The position numbers and the translations under genes are program-made. The notes under the pieces are model-generated. The model searched no databases. It was not told the DNA's origin and worked only from the letters and a program-made list of their open reading frames with translations. A stretch of 64,000 nucleotides of DNA from Heliocidaris tuberculata (lineage: Eukaryota; Echinodermata; Echinoidea; Camarodonta; Echinometridae), in contig CM046833.1 of assembly GCA_025618425.1 (NCBI GenBank), forward strand, positions 6,276,066 through 6,340,065, given 5' to 3'. Shown here in pieces: positions 30,720 to 42,421 of this stretch. The stretch's first letter is position 1, and each line of letters begins with the position of its first letter.

Positions 30720-32345
30720 ATAAGGGGCGCATATGGGAATAGAACTTGCCTTACATAGTTGATTTTAAAAAACGTCTTTGGGATCGTATTTATCATTCTC
30801 TCCTTGTCTCATTAGATCGATTTCCCCATCTTTTTTGAAAATATAAATAGTGTGTTCTTTATATAAGTTATATATATAAGTTCCCATGCGAAGCGCGAAA
30901 GCTCTGACGTTTGAGCAAATTTGAGAGAAAGATAACGGTTCGTAGCACCTTTAAAAAAAATTATTCTCTCCTTGTCTCACTGGATCAATTTCCCACTCAT
31001 TTTGAAAATATAAATAGTGTGTTCTTTATGTAAGTAACTTGCACGAATGTGAGTAATATATACGAATGCAAGCCCGTACAAGCTTTTTTTAGGGGGGGGG
31101 GGGTCGCACCTTAACTAAGCTTATAAGAAACTAAATTTTTGCGAGCGAGCAAAGCGAGTGAGCAATTTTTAAAAACTTTTTATAGTGAAAATGTACAGAA
31201 GTTACATATACAGAATTTACAAAATTATCTGGGAAGCTCGATGCCCAAATAAATTATGTGGATATTCTGGCACCTTACTGCCCAAATATGAAGTGGTGGT
31301 TACCCGAATATCGGAACTTGAAAATTTGTCGGGGGGGGGGGGGGGAGGCTGCATCCCATTGCCGAAGGGGGATGCCTTTTTTCCCGAATATTAAAATTCC
31401 AGTGTTCTTGCGAGCGAGCGAAGCGAGCGAGCAAAAAAATTGGCCAGTTTTCCTTCTTTTTCTTACCTTTCCTTTTCTTTTCCTTCTTTTATTTGTTTTT
31501 CTTTTCCTTTCCTTTCCCTTTTCTTATTTCTTTTCTTTTTTCTTCTACTTTCTCTTTTCTCCTTTTCCTTTTCTTTTTCCCCTTCCCTCTTTCCTTTTCT
31601 TTCAATGTTTGCATATTTTCTTAGCTCTATTCAACCACAAAAATGACTTCCCCCCTTTTTTTTCCTAAGGGGGGGGGGGATGCGCGAGCACCCCGCGAAC
31701 CCCTAGTTTGTACGGTACTGGAATGATAAGAACATGCACATTCATGAGACCTTGAACCTAGACAATGAAACCGCGAAGCCAAGATTTAATTTTACGGGGT
31801 GCGGTTGTGAGCAGGCGGGTGAGTGCAGGGAGGGGGAGTATCCCCCTTCGCATGCACATTTCAATAGGTGGCTCATAAGGGAATAGAACTTGCCCTACAT
31901 AGTTGATTTTTTTCATAAGTTCCACGCGAAGCGCGAAAGCTCTGACGTTCGAGAAAATTTAATAGAAAGAGAACGGCTTGTAGCACCGTTTTTTAAATCA
32001 TTCTCTCCTTGTTTCACTAGATCAATTTCCCCCTCTTTTTTAAACATATAAATAGTGTGTCCTTTATATAAGTGACTTGCACGAATATGAGTAATACGAA
32101 TGACAAGAACATTCATGAGACCTTGGCAATAGACAATGTAACCGCGAAGCCACGATCTAATATTAGGGGGTGCGGTTGTGAGCAGGCTGGTGGGTGCAGG
32201 GAGGGGGAGTAGGCCTAACCCCCCCATCTCCCGCGCGAAGCGCGAAAGCTCTGACGTTTGAGCAAATTTGAGAGGAAGATAACGGCTTGTAGCACCTTTT
32301 TTTAGTCGGAAAGTTCGTTCGACGCCTGATTGCTTTTCAATTATT
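30720..32345. repeat. Cluster of direct repeats with CGAAGCGCGAAAGCTCTGACG words
   Basis: A unit containing 'gcgaagcgcgaaagctctgacg', 'tagcacc', 'cattctctccttgt', 'tataaatagtgtg' and 'acttgcacgaat' occurs around 30722-31070, 31850-32110 and again near 32230. A G-run element with 'gcgagcgagcaaagcgag' sits between (31085-31690). A 190-residue minus-strand ORF at 31913-32485 is carried by the repeats and has no recognised domain. Confidence 0.6.
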
Positions 32346-32681
32346 TGGACGCAATACTGCACTGTATGTAACAGGGGTGGGTGAAGGAAGGGGGAGTTTC
32401 CCCCTTCCCTCACGAAGCGCGAAAACTTATAATTCTTATTTATTATCCAAAAATATTGGGGGGGGGGGGTGATAATACAGGCCATTCCCCCCGACTATTT
32501 TTTTAAAATTTTATATATACCCTCATCCCCCAGGGATCGACACCCATGACCCTGACCGCTTTAATATGTCGGTTTTCAAAATGAGATCCCTGTTCCTATT
32601 CTTTGATACGCACAGCTCAACATAATTAGGCTAATATATCCCGACTATAAAGAGACATTAAGGGCTGAGGCCTATGCATAG

Positions 32682-32808
32682 AGGCCTGTAACATAAAGAG
32701 ATACAATCAATCTTACGATCAATTGTAACTCTTCAGTACATGGTTTGCCATAGACTTACGATTGATATCAATCCTAAGATTGATTGTATCTCTTTATGTT
32801 ACAGGCCC
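32682..32808. mobile_element. 127-bp foldback MITE
   Basis: 'ggcctgtaacataaagagat' and 'atctctttatgttacaggcc' are exact complements, and 'caatcaatcttacgat' pairs with 'cctaagattgattg'. Confidence 0.9.
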
Positions 32809-32955
32809 CTGGTCACATTAATATTTGTCCGATAAAGATAACGATAACGAGATTTTCAATTAAAGGCACACCTTACTATACATGCGAATGTGAGTATTTT
32901 TTTTTCAGTACTCTTTTATTGATTCCATATGATATCAAAACAATACATAACAATC

Positions 32956-33058
<103 letters not shown>

Positions 33059-33243
33059 TAACATAAATCAGCAGTAAGTAATTAATAAAATCAAGTATAT
33101 GTTATACTTCAAAACTACTATCACTTCTACAAAAAGAAAGAAGAAAAAAGCATAGCATATTGTACATGCATAAACAACTTTAAAAAAAAAGAAGGAATCT
33201 ATGCAGTTGAGTTCGAACCACTCGGTGGTTCTATCCCCTATCT

Positions 33244-33244
<1 letters not shown>

Positions 33245-33284
<40 letters not shown>
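33245..33284. repeat. 40-C run
   Basis: An uninterrupted run of 40 C, adjoining a further G-run repeat at 33380-33430 (cacgggc-type words, 'cccccaatctgcc'). Confidence 0.95.
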
Positions 33285-33540
33285 ACTGTGGACGATGGGC
33301 TCCGGGCTCGTGGCTGTTAATAATAGGGCAGCGATATGGTGTACGTGTTATTTTTTTAATTTAATTTTTTTTTTAAAAGGGGGGGGGGGCGGGGCATGGG
33401 CAGGGGCCGGATGTGCCCCCCCCCCAATCTGCCATTAATTTCCACAATCAATTCTATGTTTCCTCTACTATAATTACTGTATAGATCTACCATGCCTAAT
33501 GTAGCCCCATGAATCTTGGCCTAATAAAAGCAGTTGAAAA

Positions 33541-33669
33541 CGTGTGGTGAATCTGCACCTAATACATGTACATGTATAGCGGTGAGGTGAATCTGCACGT
33601 ACAGTATAGCGGTGTGGTGAATCTGCACCTAATATTTTTAGTAGCGAGGTGAATCTGCACCTAGTATTT
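33541..33669. repeat. GGTGAATCTGCACCTAATA minisatellite, left part
   Basis: Four units of about 30-35 bp around 'gaggtgaatctgcacctaat'. It continues at 34686 beyond an inserted element. Confidence 0.85.
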
Positions 33670-33673
33670 TTAA

Positions 33674-34681
33674 GCCCCTTTCACAATTGGTCTGCGACCA
33701 GTTTGCGACCGCCTGCAACAGATTTTTCGGGGTGTTGCACGACCGATCGCTTGGTGTCTTGCGACCACTCGCAGTCGTTGCAGGCGGTCGCACGAACCTG
33801 AGGCGGTCGTGACTGGTCGCATCTGAACTTTGAACATGCTCAAAATCCAGATACGACCAGATGCGATCGATTCACTCGCATGAGGTCGTACGACCAGTCG
33901 TGCGATTCTCGTATGAGTGTTGCACAACGTTGCACGATTAGATGCGAGAGTTCGCACGACTCAATAGTCGCAGTGGGTGGGCTGGAGGTCGTGCAACACT
34001 CGCACGTGCGCTAGCGACCTATAGCGACCAGTCTTGCGAATGGGTGCGATTGTGCTAAGACCATGAGACTGTTGCACGACCGATCGCAGCACATCTTACA
34101 ACGTTGTACTACCGTTGCACGACTGTATGAGACTGTATGCGACTATTCCTCGGGGGTATATATAGGGGGACTATGGAGATGATCCTCTGCAACAGGGCCC
34201 TCCTCTAACAACTTTCTCTTCCTTGTAACTTTCTTCTTTGGCATCTTGACTATTAAGAAGGCCAACTTGAAACTGACTACCGGTCAATTGTCGAAGGGGT
34301 TTTTATACCCCATGCCACTCGCACGAATACTCTCACGACCACTTGCACCGGTCTCATTCAATCGCATGAGCGATCGCATGGTCTCACATCCACTCGCACG
34401 ACCATGCAATCGATCGTGCGACTATTGTGATTGGCGTCAAGCCACTCGCAATCACTCGTGCAACACTCGCATGTGAACGCAAGACCACTCGCACGAGCAT
34501 ATGCGAGCAAATGCGACTTACTCATGCAACGGTCTCTTCTAGTCGCTTTTGTTTTACGACCGCTGTTGCATTTGTGAATGCCTTTCTGCGACCTGATGAG
34601 ATCGATGGCGATTGAAGCCTGTTGCAGCCTGTCGTGCGACCAAATGGTCGCAAACGGTCGCAGACCAATTGTGAAAGGGGC
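33674..34681. mobile_element. TTAA-flanked 1-kb element rich in GCGACC motifs
   Basis: The ends GCCCCTTTCACAATTGGTC and GACCAATTGTGAAAGGGGC are perfect inverted repeats. TTAA stands on both sides (33670-33673, 34682-34685). The element splits one minisatellite in two. The interior holds dozens of copies of tgcgacc, cgcacgac and ttgcacgac in both orientations and is CpG-rich. No transposase is present. TTAA targets suggest piggyBac or Kolobok-type mobilisation, but the end motif alone does not decide. Confidence 0.85.
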
Positions 34682-34685
34682 TTAA

Positions 34686-34775
34686 GCGGCGATGTGAATC
34701 TGCACCTAATATTTTTGGTGGCGAGGTGAATCTGCACCTAATATTTATAGCACCGAGGGGAATCTGCACCTTACA
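34686..34775. repeat. GGTGAATCTGCACCTAATA minisatellite, right part
   Basis: Three more units of the same family as 33541-33669. Confidence 0.85.
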
Positions 34776-35520
34776 AATTATTTGAAGGAGTGAATCTTGA
34801 CCGTATTTTTTTCAAAGGAAGGTGAATGAGAGGTGAATCTTTGGGTCACCCGTTTAAGACCAAAGGTGAATAAGAGTGAAGGCTAGAGGGGGGTAGGTTC
34901 AAGATTGCGGTTGACGGGTGCTTTAATAATAGTCTACAATTTCTTGTCGACATGAAATGTTCTGAAAAAATCTTATTATCGTTATGGTTATCGTTATCGT
35001 TATTGGACAAATGTGACCAGCCCTTAAACCAGGATTTCCGGTTTGAAGGTATTAACCTAAATTATATTCCACATACTAAGAATCTTGCTGTTAGATTGGT
35101 CAAAAGGTAATCACGTGATAAAACGTAGTTTTCCCCATCAATCACCCGAGAAGAAAAGTTCGTGACCTTGACGGACATAGTACTTATGTGTTTCGCTGAA
35201 TGCGATATCAATATTTTGGGTACGCACGAAATGAAAGTGCGTGCGAGACCTTTACAAATAGTGGGAATGATAAGTGCGTGACCTTTAAGAATAGCTCCAT
35301 AAGCGTACTAAAATAAGCTTAAATAAGGGCACATTGCCCATGAATGTGCGCACCCAGGAGGGGGTTTGGTTTATACAATGGTAGTTTAAACTTCTTTTGT
35401 GAATTCGGGCCTAAATGTATTTTTCGAGAAGCAGCCAATAATTGTCTTTCTCGTACCAGTTAAACATGTTAAATGTTACAGATGTGGAATATAAAGCAAA
35501 TAATCACCCATTGGTTTCAG
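34776..35520. other. Unassigned sequence
   Basis: No gene or repeat pair is clear, apart from a short 'atcgttatcgttat' stretch near 34980-35005. Confidence 0.35.
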
Positions 35521-35659
35521 GCGATGAGACGTATGTACCATCACTTCCTCGGCCATCTGAATGTAGGCTATATGCTATCTTCCTCAGCTTCACTTCGGAA
35601 AGATAGTTACATCCAGATCGCCTCGGAAGTGATTGTTTGTCCCATCACCTTCACCAACG
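35521..35659 (+). other. Candidate internal exon of an unknown gene
   Basis: A 139-bp stretch is bounded by a good acceptor (cccattggtttcag) and donor (CCAACG then GTAATC). One frame is open through it, encoding AMRRMYHHFLGHLNVGYML and SYIQIASEVIVCPITFTN. The base composition is balanced compared with the surrounding AT-rich DNA. I do not recognise the protein. A chance splice-bounded ORF remains possible. Confidence 0.35.
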
Positions 35660-36286
35660 GTAATCATTTGCTTAATATTTACCATAAACTTGCATGATGA
35701 CGGACATGACGGCTGTTAAATACAAAGCTTTCCGTAATTTTCAGTTAACAGTTTAATGTAATTATCAATGACTATAGGCACGGAATCAGTTGTCTCTTCG
35801 CTTAAGATAATTAGCATGAATTACAGTGAATTGATAATAAGCAATATAAAGGGGATCAGCCTGGACAGGCCAATGACCATGATGACGTTCTTGCTGATCC
35901 CTCACATCCGCGTCATACCCAAGTCTATATCATAAGGCTGTTATCATGATCAGTTTTTCATGACTCTTATCATTTATTCTATGCATTTTGTTGAATGCAT
36001 ATCTTGTAATGTTTTTTTAAACAGAGATTGAGTTTGAGTTTTTAGTTTATTTATTTCATTACGGTTTGATAGCCTACCATACCATATCAGCTGATAGCTG
36101 TTTTTCAGCTTACATGTTATGTGAAAATAACATAACATAATTATGTGAAATAAACTTTGAATCTTGAAAAAGTCAGTGTTATACTTATATCGATTATCTC
36201 TTGACCTCCAACAGTTTTGGCCGATCATGTGTAATTCAATTTTAGACATACTACAGTCAACCCTGTCTTATTAGCGACTACCACTC
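35660..36286. other. Unassigned sequence
   Basis: A minus-strand ORF of 91 codons (36249-35974) has no recognised domain. The plus strand carries 'aataaactttgaatcttg' near 36150, which could be a 3' UTR or retroelement tail. Confidence 0.3.
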
Positions 36287-36288
36287 TA

Positions 36289-36824
36289 CAGTTAATTAAC
36301 AACAAAATTATTCATACCCTTACCAAGTTTTTGATTTTTTTTCCTCCAATTTTGTTTTGTGCGAAATTAGTTTGTCCCAGTTATGTTGTACTTGAGCATG
36401 CGACAAACAATAAATTGTAAGATAATTACGCAAGACAACTGACAAACTTTGATGATTCAGGGTATTCATTGCATTTATTTATCTTTTTTTTAAAACGATA
36501 GATGGTTTGTCCAGAACTATTTATACATCATTGAATAGTTGCAAAACATGTATAGAATCTTAGGAATATCGGAAACATGTGCATTTTCAAAAAAACATGC
36601 CTCAACCCTATGCCTGGACCAGATTATGAATACTTCAAAAATGTCAGGAAATTAATATATTATAGCAAATGAGGTGAAACCACAATCTTTGTTCACCTAC
36701 AGCTGACAATGAAACTTTATTCAACATGTTCAACCAATGCCCAAATTCCACTAGCCAACATTTCGTTCTTAAGAAAGACTTCAAAATTATATACAAGGGG
36801 TATTAATAATTTTGTTGTTAACTG
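36289..36824. mobile_element. Tc1/mariner-type nonautonomous transposon, 536 bp
   Basis: The ends CAGTTAATTAACAACAAAAT and ATTTTGTTGTTAACTG are inverted repeats, and 'tattcatacc' pairs with 'ggtattaata'. TA stands on both sides (36287-36288, 36825-36826). No transposase. Confidence 0.85.
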
Positions 36825-37213
36825 TAGGCCAGGCCTATATTACAGTGGTCACCTCCCTGCACAGACCCCCCCCCCCTTTTTTTAAAAAGAATCTGTCTAT
36901 TGGGGCCGTCTGTCTATGTACACTGGCCATTATATCCTACATCATAAAATTCTCCTGCAAGGATTGCCAGCAATGTCACACGTGACAGAAAGTACTTTCA
37001 CCATGAAGAAAAAATTGATATCGCGTGACGTAAGACCTCCGTATTTTTTTTCGCTATACCAATATTTTGACGTCACTTTTGTTATTCTGATATCGATATC
37101 GCAATATCGCAATAATGTTGGTGCGTGAGGAGCTTCTCAGCTAGTGTATGTAGGTCTACTCTGATTCTACATTTAGTGCTTATTTTGTATTTATCTAGGC
37201 TTACTCTTGAAGG

Positions 37214-37398
37214 ATATAAATCAAATATACCATATACTCTTTTCGAGGCACCAGTTGAAATTATGGATTCGTCGGTAACTGGCATAGTTACCATTTTCTT
37301 CGCGGCTGTGCCCCTCAGAAAAAGGTACTATGCCAGTCACCTCAGAGAATCCATAATTTCAACTGGAGCCTCTCAGTGCAAGGTATATTTGATTATTA
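37214..37398. mobile_element. Foldback MITE with interrupted arms
   Basis: 'ataaatcaaatatacc' pairs with 'ggtatatttgattat', 'gaggcaccagttgaaattat' with 'ataatttcaactggagcctc', and 'aactggcatagtacc'-like words with 'ggtactatgccagt'. Confidence 0.8.
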
Positions 37399-37462
37399 TG
37401 CTCCTCGTGTGGTTTGACTGTATTTAAAAGCAGTAGGTGAGTCCTGATATTGATGGGGCACA

Positions 37463-37635
37463 AGCTTCATAGGGAGGGGGGGGGGGGGAGGTGGCACTGG
37501 TCTTAGGTGAATATAGGTTATCATAATTTTCTTGGCAACCGAACAGGATGAGGTATGTGAGTTCGGTTGCCAAGAAAATTATGATAACCTATATACACCA
37601 GTCCTAAGACCAGTGCCCCCCCCCCCCATGAAGCT
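37463..37635. mobile_element. Foldback MITE with G-run ends
   Basis: 'ggcactggtcttaggtgaat' and 'ataggttatcataattttct' on the left pair with 'agaaaattatgataacctat' and 'caccagtcctaagaccagtg' on the right. The outer parts are a G run and a C run. Confidence 0.85.
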
Positions 37636-37800
37636 GTAAATAAGCGGCCACGCACCCCCTCCCCCCGTAGCTACCTCACTGTATCAAAAGATCTTGAATT
37701 TTGTCGAATCCCCAGCAATATGAAATGGAGGTAGATGTAGGTCTACATGCAGGGAAATGTAACTAAGATTCCCTGGTACATGCAAGTGTCCGCCTCCCCC

Positions 37801-37980
37801 AACCCCCCCCCCCCCTCCCCCCCCCCTCTCTCTCTCTCTCCTTCTCTCTCATTTCTCTTTCTCCCTCTTCTATGTTCTCCCCTTCTCTTTCTCTCCTTCA
37901 TTAATCAGATCTCCCTCTCTTCTCTTCCCATTCCCTTTCTCTTTCCCCTTTCAAATGACACTGACATTATATCGTGTACC
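37801..37980. repeat. Pyrimidine-rich C-run and CT tract
   Basis: Long C runs followed by CT, CTTT and TTCC simple sequence. The Pro/Ser/Leu-rich ORF at 37747-38070 is its translation. Confidence 0.85.
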
Positions 37981-37981
37981 A

Positions 37982-38627
37982 GGGGAGCGTTTCATCTTGA
38001 AAGCGTTTTGACAGTGATTTTTACCGACAAATTTGCTCTCAGCCAGTCAGATATGCAAGGATTTCAGTAGCTTATAACTGTTGTCGGTAAAAATCACTGA
38101 CAAAACACTTGATTAAAGGGGGTACCCAATGCTGAAACAATGTTAGTTCATTTAAAAGATCATGATTTTATTAGCAGAAAATCATCTGCCTTAAGTTTTT
38201 TTAAAATTCGTGTTGCCAGAAAAATCCCCGAAATATGGTAAGACTTCAGAATATTTTGGCCCCTCAGCTGTGTCCCAATTTCAGCTAGGTAACCACAATG
38301 ACGTCAAAGTGGTTACCCAGGTTCGCGTATTGCAGATGTGTTGCGCGCTAGACTGTACAAAATGCATTACACCTTGCGCGCATTTTGCTATAATTGCGCG
38401 ACAAGGTAACCACTTTGACGTCATTGTGGTTACCTGGCTGAAATTGGGACACAGCTGAGGGGACAAAATATCCTGAAATCTTACCATATTTCGGGGATTT
38501 TCTGGCAACACGAATTTAAAAAAAAAAATTTAAGGCAGATGATTTTCTTCTAATAAAATCATGATCTTTTTAATGAACTAACATTGTTTCAGCATTGGGT
38601 AACCACTTGATTAAACGCTCCCCAGGA
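37982..38627. mobile_element. GGGGAGCGTTTCAT foldback MITE, split by a nested element
   Basis: The left part (37982-38115) begins 'aggggagcgtttcat' and has the core 'agcttataactgttgtcggt'. The last bases of the right end (38605-38627, 'acttgattaaacgctccccag') lie beyond the 489-bp insert. Confidence 0.85.
38116..38604. mobile_element. Foldback element AAGGGGGTACCCAATGC, copy 1, 9-bp TSD
   Basis: The arms mirror each other for about 190 bp (ccaatgctgaaacaatgtta / taacattgtttcagcattgg; accacaatgacgtcaaagtg / cactttgacgtcattgtggt). ACTTGATTA occurs on both sides (38107-38115, 38605-38613). A 9-bp duplication is typical of Mutator-like elements; no transposase is present to confirm. Confidence 0.8.
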
Positions 38628-39738
38628 GCATCGCTTGAACATTAATTTGCCAACAAAATGGGGGATATCCGGGTAATTTTGAAACGCTAGGGGGCGGGAC
38701 GGATGGGGATGGATGTATACATGCAGAGACTTTATCGAAATAAAGCATTATATCAATGATACATTTAAAAAGAATGTTCTTACTTTTGCAAAGAAAATGA
38801 TAGAGAAGACATGATCATTTGTGGGGAGGAGGTTTCATTTCGGGGCGTCGCTAGACTATTGAATGGGGGTAGAGGTGATTTGGGACTTCATACGCCAACA
38901 AATTTTCAATAAACAAAAAAGGAAGAAAGCAAGCAAGAAAGAAAAAGGTCCCAAAATTTTGCCGACGGGGGTAAATAGCGGAGGGGCCTATATGTAGTCG
39001 ATATGGAGTTTGTGTGCAGTTCATGTTAATTTGGGCAACCACTGTGAATGTATTGTACTTCGTCACACTAATCGAAAAAAAAGATGTTGCCAAGTTTTTA
39101 TGTTGACCTTCAGTGACCTTAACCCCAAGGTCAAAGGTGAAAGGTCATTATCATGACCATATACCTCATTCAAAATATGTCGATCTTGCTATCAAAATGC
39201 AGCAAACTTGACACGAGACACGATATATATGACATTGGTGTTAAAATCAAGAATTAATGTCTCTAAGGGTTGGAGGAACGTTCCCCCTCAAAAAAATGGG
39301 GGGGGGGGGGAATGAAAAAAGGGTACTTGGGCACGGCAACTACAACATCTTGGTGGAAAAGATTGACAAACTATCATGAATTTACTTTTTTTCGTATGAA
39401 TCCCTTTTTAATGAAAGCATTAACTTCTTTAAAGACTCACTATTTTGAAATAATATTGAAATATTGTAATCTTCTTGGACACAAGAGGCTGGTAATAAGT
39501 TGGTTAGCTATTTGCGAGCGAGCGGAGCGAGCGGATCGAGTGAAAGAAAAGGAGAGTTTAGCTAACAGCCCTGTTGCCTACAGTATCAATTTGTATTTTG
39601 ATTAGGGTGTTAACATCTAAATTTTGTTTAGACGAAGCCTGTTAGTTTATTTTTTTTACTGTATTTTATTACATAACCAAAATATTGTTGTCTCTTTTCT
39701 TCAGATGATTTGGCCGTTATTCCGTAATTTTAAGGCTT
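38628..39738. other. Unassigned sequence between the two foldback copies
   Basis: It includes an end-like 'ggggcgtcgctagac' (38841), a 'ccttgacc'-type stretch near 39100-39160, a G run at 39298-39310 and 'gagcgagcggagcgagcgg' near 39516. No gene is supported. Confidence 0.4.
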
Positions 39739-40231
39739 AAAGGGGGTACCCAATGCTGAAACAATGTTAGTTCATTTAAAAGATCATGATTTTATTAGCA
39801 GAAAATCATCTTCCTTAAGTTTTTTTTTAATTCGTGTTGCCAGAAAAATCCCCGAAATATGGTAAGACTTAAGGATATTTTGGCCCCTCAGCTGTGTCCC
39901 AATTTCAGCTAGGTAACCACAATGACGTCAAAGTGGTTACCCAGGTTCGCGTATTGCAGATGTGTTGCGCGCTAGACTGTACAAAATGCATTACACCTTG
40001 CGCGCATTTTGCTATAATTGCGCGACAAGGTAACCACTTTGACGTCATTGTGGTTACCTAGCTGAAATTGGGACACAGCTGAGGGGCCAAAATATCCTGA
40101 AATCTTACCATATTTCGGAGATTTTCTGGCAACATGAATTAAAAAAAAAATTTAAGGCAGATGATTTTCTGCTAATAAAATCATGATCTTTTAAATGAAC
40201 TAACATTGTTTCAGCATTGGGTACCCCCTTT
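39739..40231. mobile_element. Foldback element AAGGGGGTACCCAATGC, copy 2
   Basis: It is nearly identical to copy 1 over its whole length, and its right end 'gcattgggtaccccctt' is better preserved. The flanks (aaggctta, aaggacgt) are only partly alike. Confidence 0.85.
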
Positions 40232-40364
40232 AAGGACGTTCATCAGTTATGTTTGTGCGCACCTTAGCTGCGCATCCTGGCTGGTTGTGTTACGTCATCA
40301 CAACACCGGGAGAGTATTGCGCGCAGTTAAGACAATGGATACGCACATTAAACACAATGCTTAA

Positions 40365-40408
40365 CTAGAAATTTAATTCGTCACTGAAGATGAATTAGGT
40401 GGTCTGTC
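40365..40408 (-). mobile_element. Helitron-like 3' terminus (copy 2), cut by the inverted-repeat insertion
   Basis: On the minus strand this is the hairpin GACGAATT-type end (one loop-side base changed) followed by CTAG and T. It continues at 51824, after 11.4 kb of inserted DNA; the uninterrupted arrangement is seen at 26516-26600. Confidence 0.7.
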
Positions 40409-41213
40409 CAGGCCCCTAAAGCTCCGCCATCTTGTCGGGGTCCATTAGATCTAGAAGGCCCGATAAGCACCTTTGCATAATTCATGAGCGTAAATGCATG
40501 ATTCATTTTGTAAGATGCTCCCCGAGAGTAGCATTAGTTTGTACGCGGTATGAAACACATTACGCGCATCAGCTTAGAGCATGCGCAGTAAGAAAGGTCA
40601 AATTCAGTAATATATGCATTTATGGTAATGTATTCATCGCTTCAACGTACAGATTCGGCGAATCAGCGTCGGTAATTTCTAATTGTGGCAGACGGTACTC
40701 GGTCAATGCACTTTAATCGTAATCGATCTCCGAATAAAAATATATCGCTTTGCAAATTTGTAAACAAGTAAATAAAGCTAAAAATGTAACCGGACAGACC
40801 GAATCAAATCTAATCATGGATACAGATAATGTAAAAGTAAATGTAAAGTACTTGACACGTCACCAGTGGCATAAGTCTCTTTTGTTGTTGATATACTTAA
40901 TACCGGTAAATATATTCATTTGATATGCATAAAGGATAAATGATAAATAAATGAATAAATAAATGAAACATATATGTATAATGAAAAAAACAAAAACAAA
41001 AAACCCCTCTTGCAGTGTAGGATTTTTTTTCAGGGATGGTTTTCACAACAGAAAGGATGATCTTCATTTGGGGGTGAGGGAATGGGGTCCTTTAGTTAAT
41101 TGAGGTTTTTCTTTAACTTTTTAGTTAGTCTTGATATAAATGATTTTTTGTTTTTAAAGTGTACGTTTGTTCTTTTTTAGAAGGGATTTTGAATTGTATT
41201 AAAAGGAACAATC

Positions 41214-41803
41214 CACTAGCGTAGCTGAGGGAGGGAGGGGGGCAGGGTGCCCCCGACAACTTTTCCTCCCTTTTTTTTTTCTTGTTTGTCAGAGAATTAT
41301 GGAGGAAAACATGTGATACCCCTCCCCCCCCCCCCCCCCCCCCCCCCCCCGAGCGTCTATTTTGAGGGCTGGGGAGTCTTGATGTAAATGATCTTTTTAT
41401 TTTTATTTTTTAAAAATAATATAAGTGTACATTTGTTCTTTTTTGAAAGGGATTTTTTATTTTATTAAAAGGAACAATCCACTAGCGTAGCTGAGGGGGG
41501 GGGGGGGGGCAGGGGGCATAATTTTTTTTTCTTGCTTGTCAGAGAATTATGGAGGAAAACATGTAATAACCCCCCCCCCCCCCCCCCCCCCCCTCCGAGC
41601 GTCTATTTTGAGGGCTGGGGGAAAAAAGTACCGCACTGAGCGAGTTTGGGGAGCTGGCGAGAAGAAAAAAAATACGGGTCTCCCTTCAAGCAGAGTTTTA
41701 GAATTTAGAATTTTTAGTTTTTTGTTTTTGCTTGTCACAGAATTATGATTATGGAGGAAAACATCTGATAACTCCCCCCCCCCCCCCTCACTGAGCGCCA
41801 CTG
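41214..41803. mobile_element. hAT-type element nested in left arm, perfect 8-bp TSD
   Basis: Starts CACTAGCGTAGCTGAGG, ends GAGCGCCACTG; GAACAATC flanks it on both sides (41206-41213, 41804-41811). An internal direct duplication repeats the left end and flank near 41467. Confidence 0.85.
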
Positions 41804-41880
41804 GAACAATCAAAATACCGGGAAGAATTATCTTCTAACTTTTACTTTGCATTTGTGAGTAAAATTTATATGTTGCCATT

Positions 41881-42281
41881 CACTAACGTACCCAAGGGGG
41901 CCGGGGGCAAGGGGGGGGGGGCAGAGTGCCACCTGACAAGTTTTGAAGAAAAAAAAAGGTTATCGGGTTCCTGAACAAGATTCTCGACACCCCCCACTGA
42001 GCGACTTTTGGAGGGCTGGCGAACAATTTTCGGAACTGACCTCTTTTTTTTTTCTTTAATGCTTGTCAGAGAGTTATGGAGGAAAACTGGACCCCATAAA
42101 ATCTGATAACCCCCCCCCCCCCCGATCCACTAAGCGACTTTGGGAGGGCTGGCGAAAAAAAATTCTCGATCCCCCCCCCGAGCGACTTTTGGAGGGCTGT
42201 TGGGGGGGGGGGGAATTGTCGCCATTGATAACCCTTTTTTTTTTTTTAACCCCTCTTGACGCCAAGGTCCAGACGCCACTG
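41881..42281. mobile_element. hAT-type element nested in left arm, perfect 8-bp TSD
   Basis: Starts CACTAACGTACCCAAGG, ends CCAGACGCCACTG; TTGCCATT flanks it on both sides (41873-41880, 42282-42289). Confidence 0.9.
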
Positions 42282-42421
42282 TTGCCATTCCTTTCCAGCT
42301 TTCATGCCTGTAAGTCACCACTCAATCACAAGTCTTATACAATACTATTCATTTCCATCAACTTATGATTGACCATTCCAGTCAAAGCTTATTGTCTTCA
42401 CTCTCCCTTTCACATACGCAG

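Noticed and set aside
31913..32485. 190-codon minus-strand ORF
   Set aside because: It spans several copies of a dispersed repeat and a G run, has no recognised domain and no supporting splice or start context.
33674..34681. Arg-rich ORFs inside the TTAA-flanked element as coding genes
   Set aside because: They arise from dense CGACC/GGTCG motifs in both orientations, overlap on both strands and show no family.
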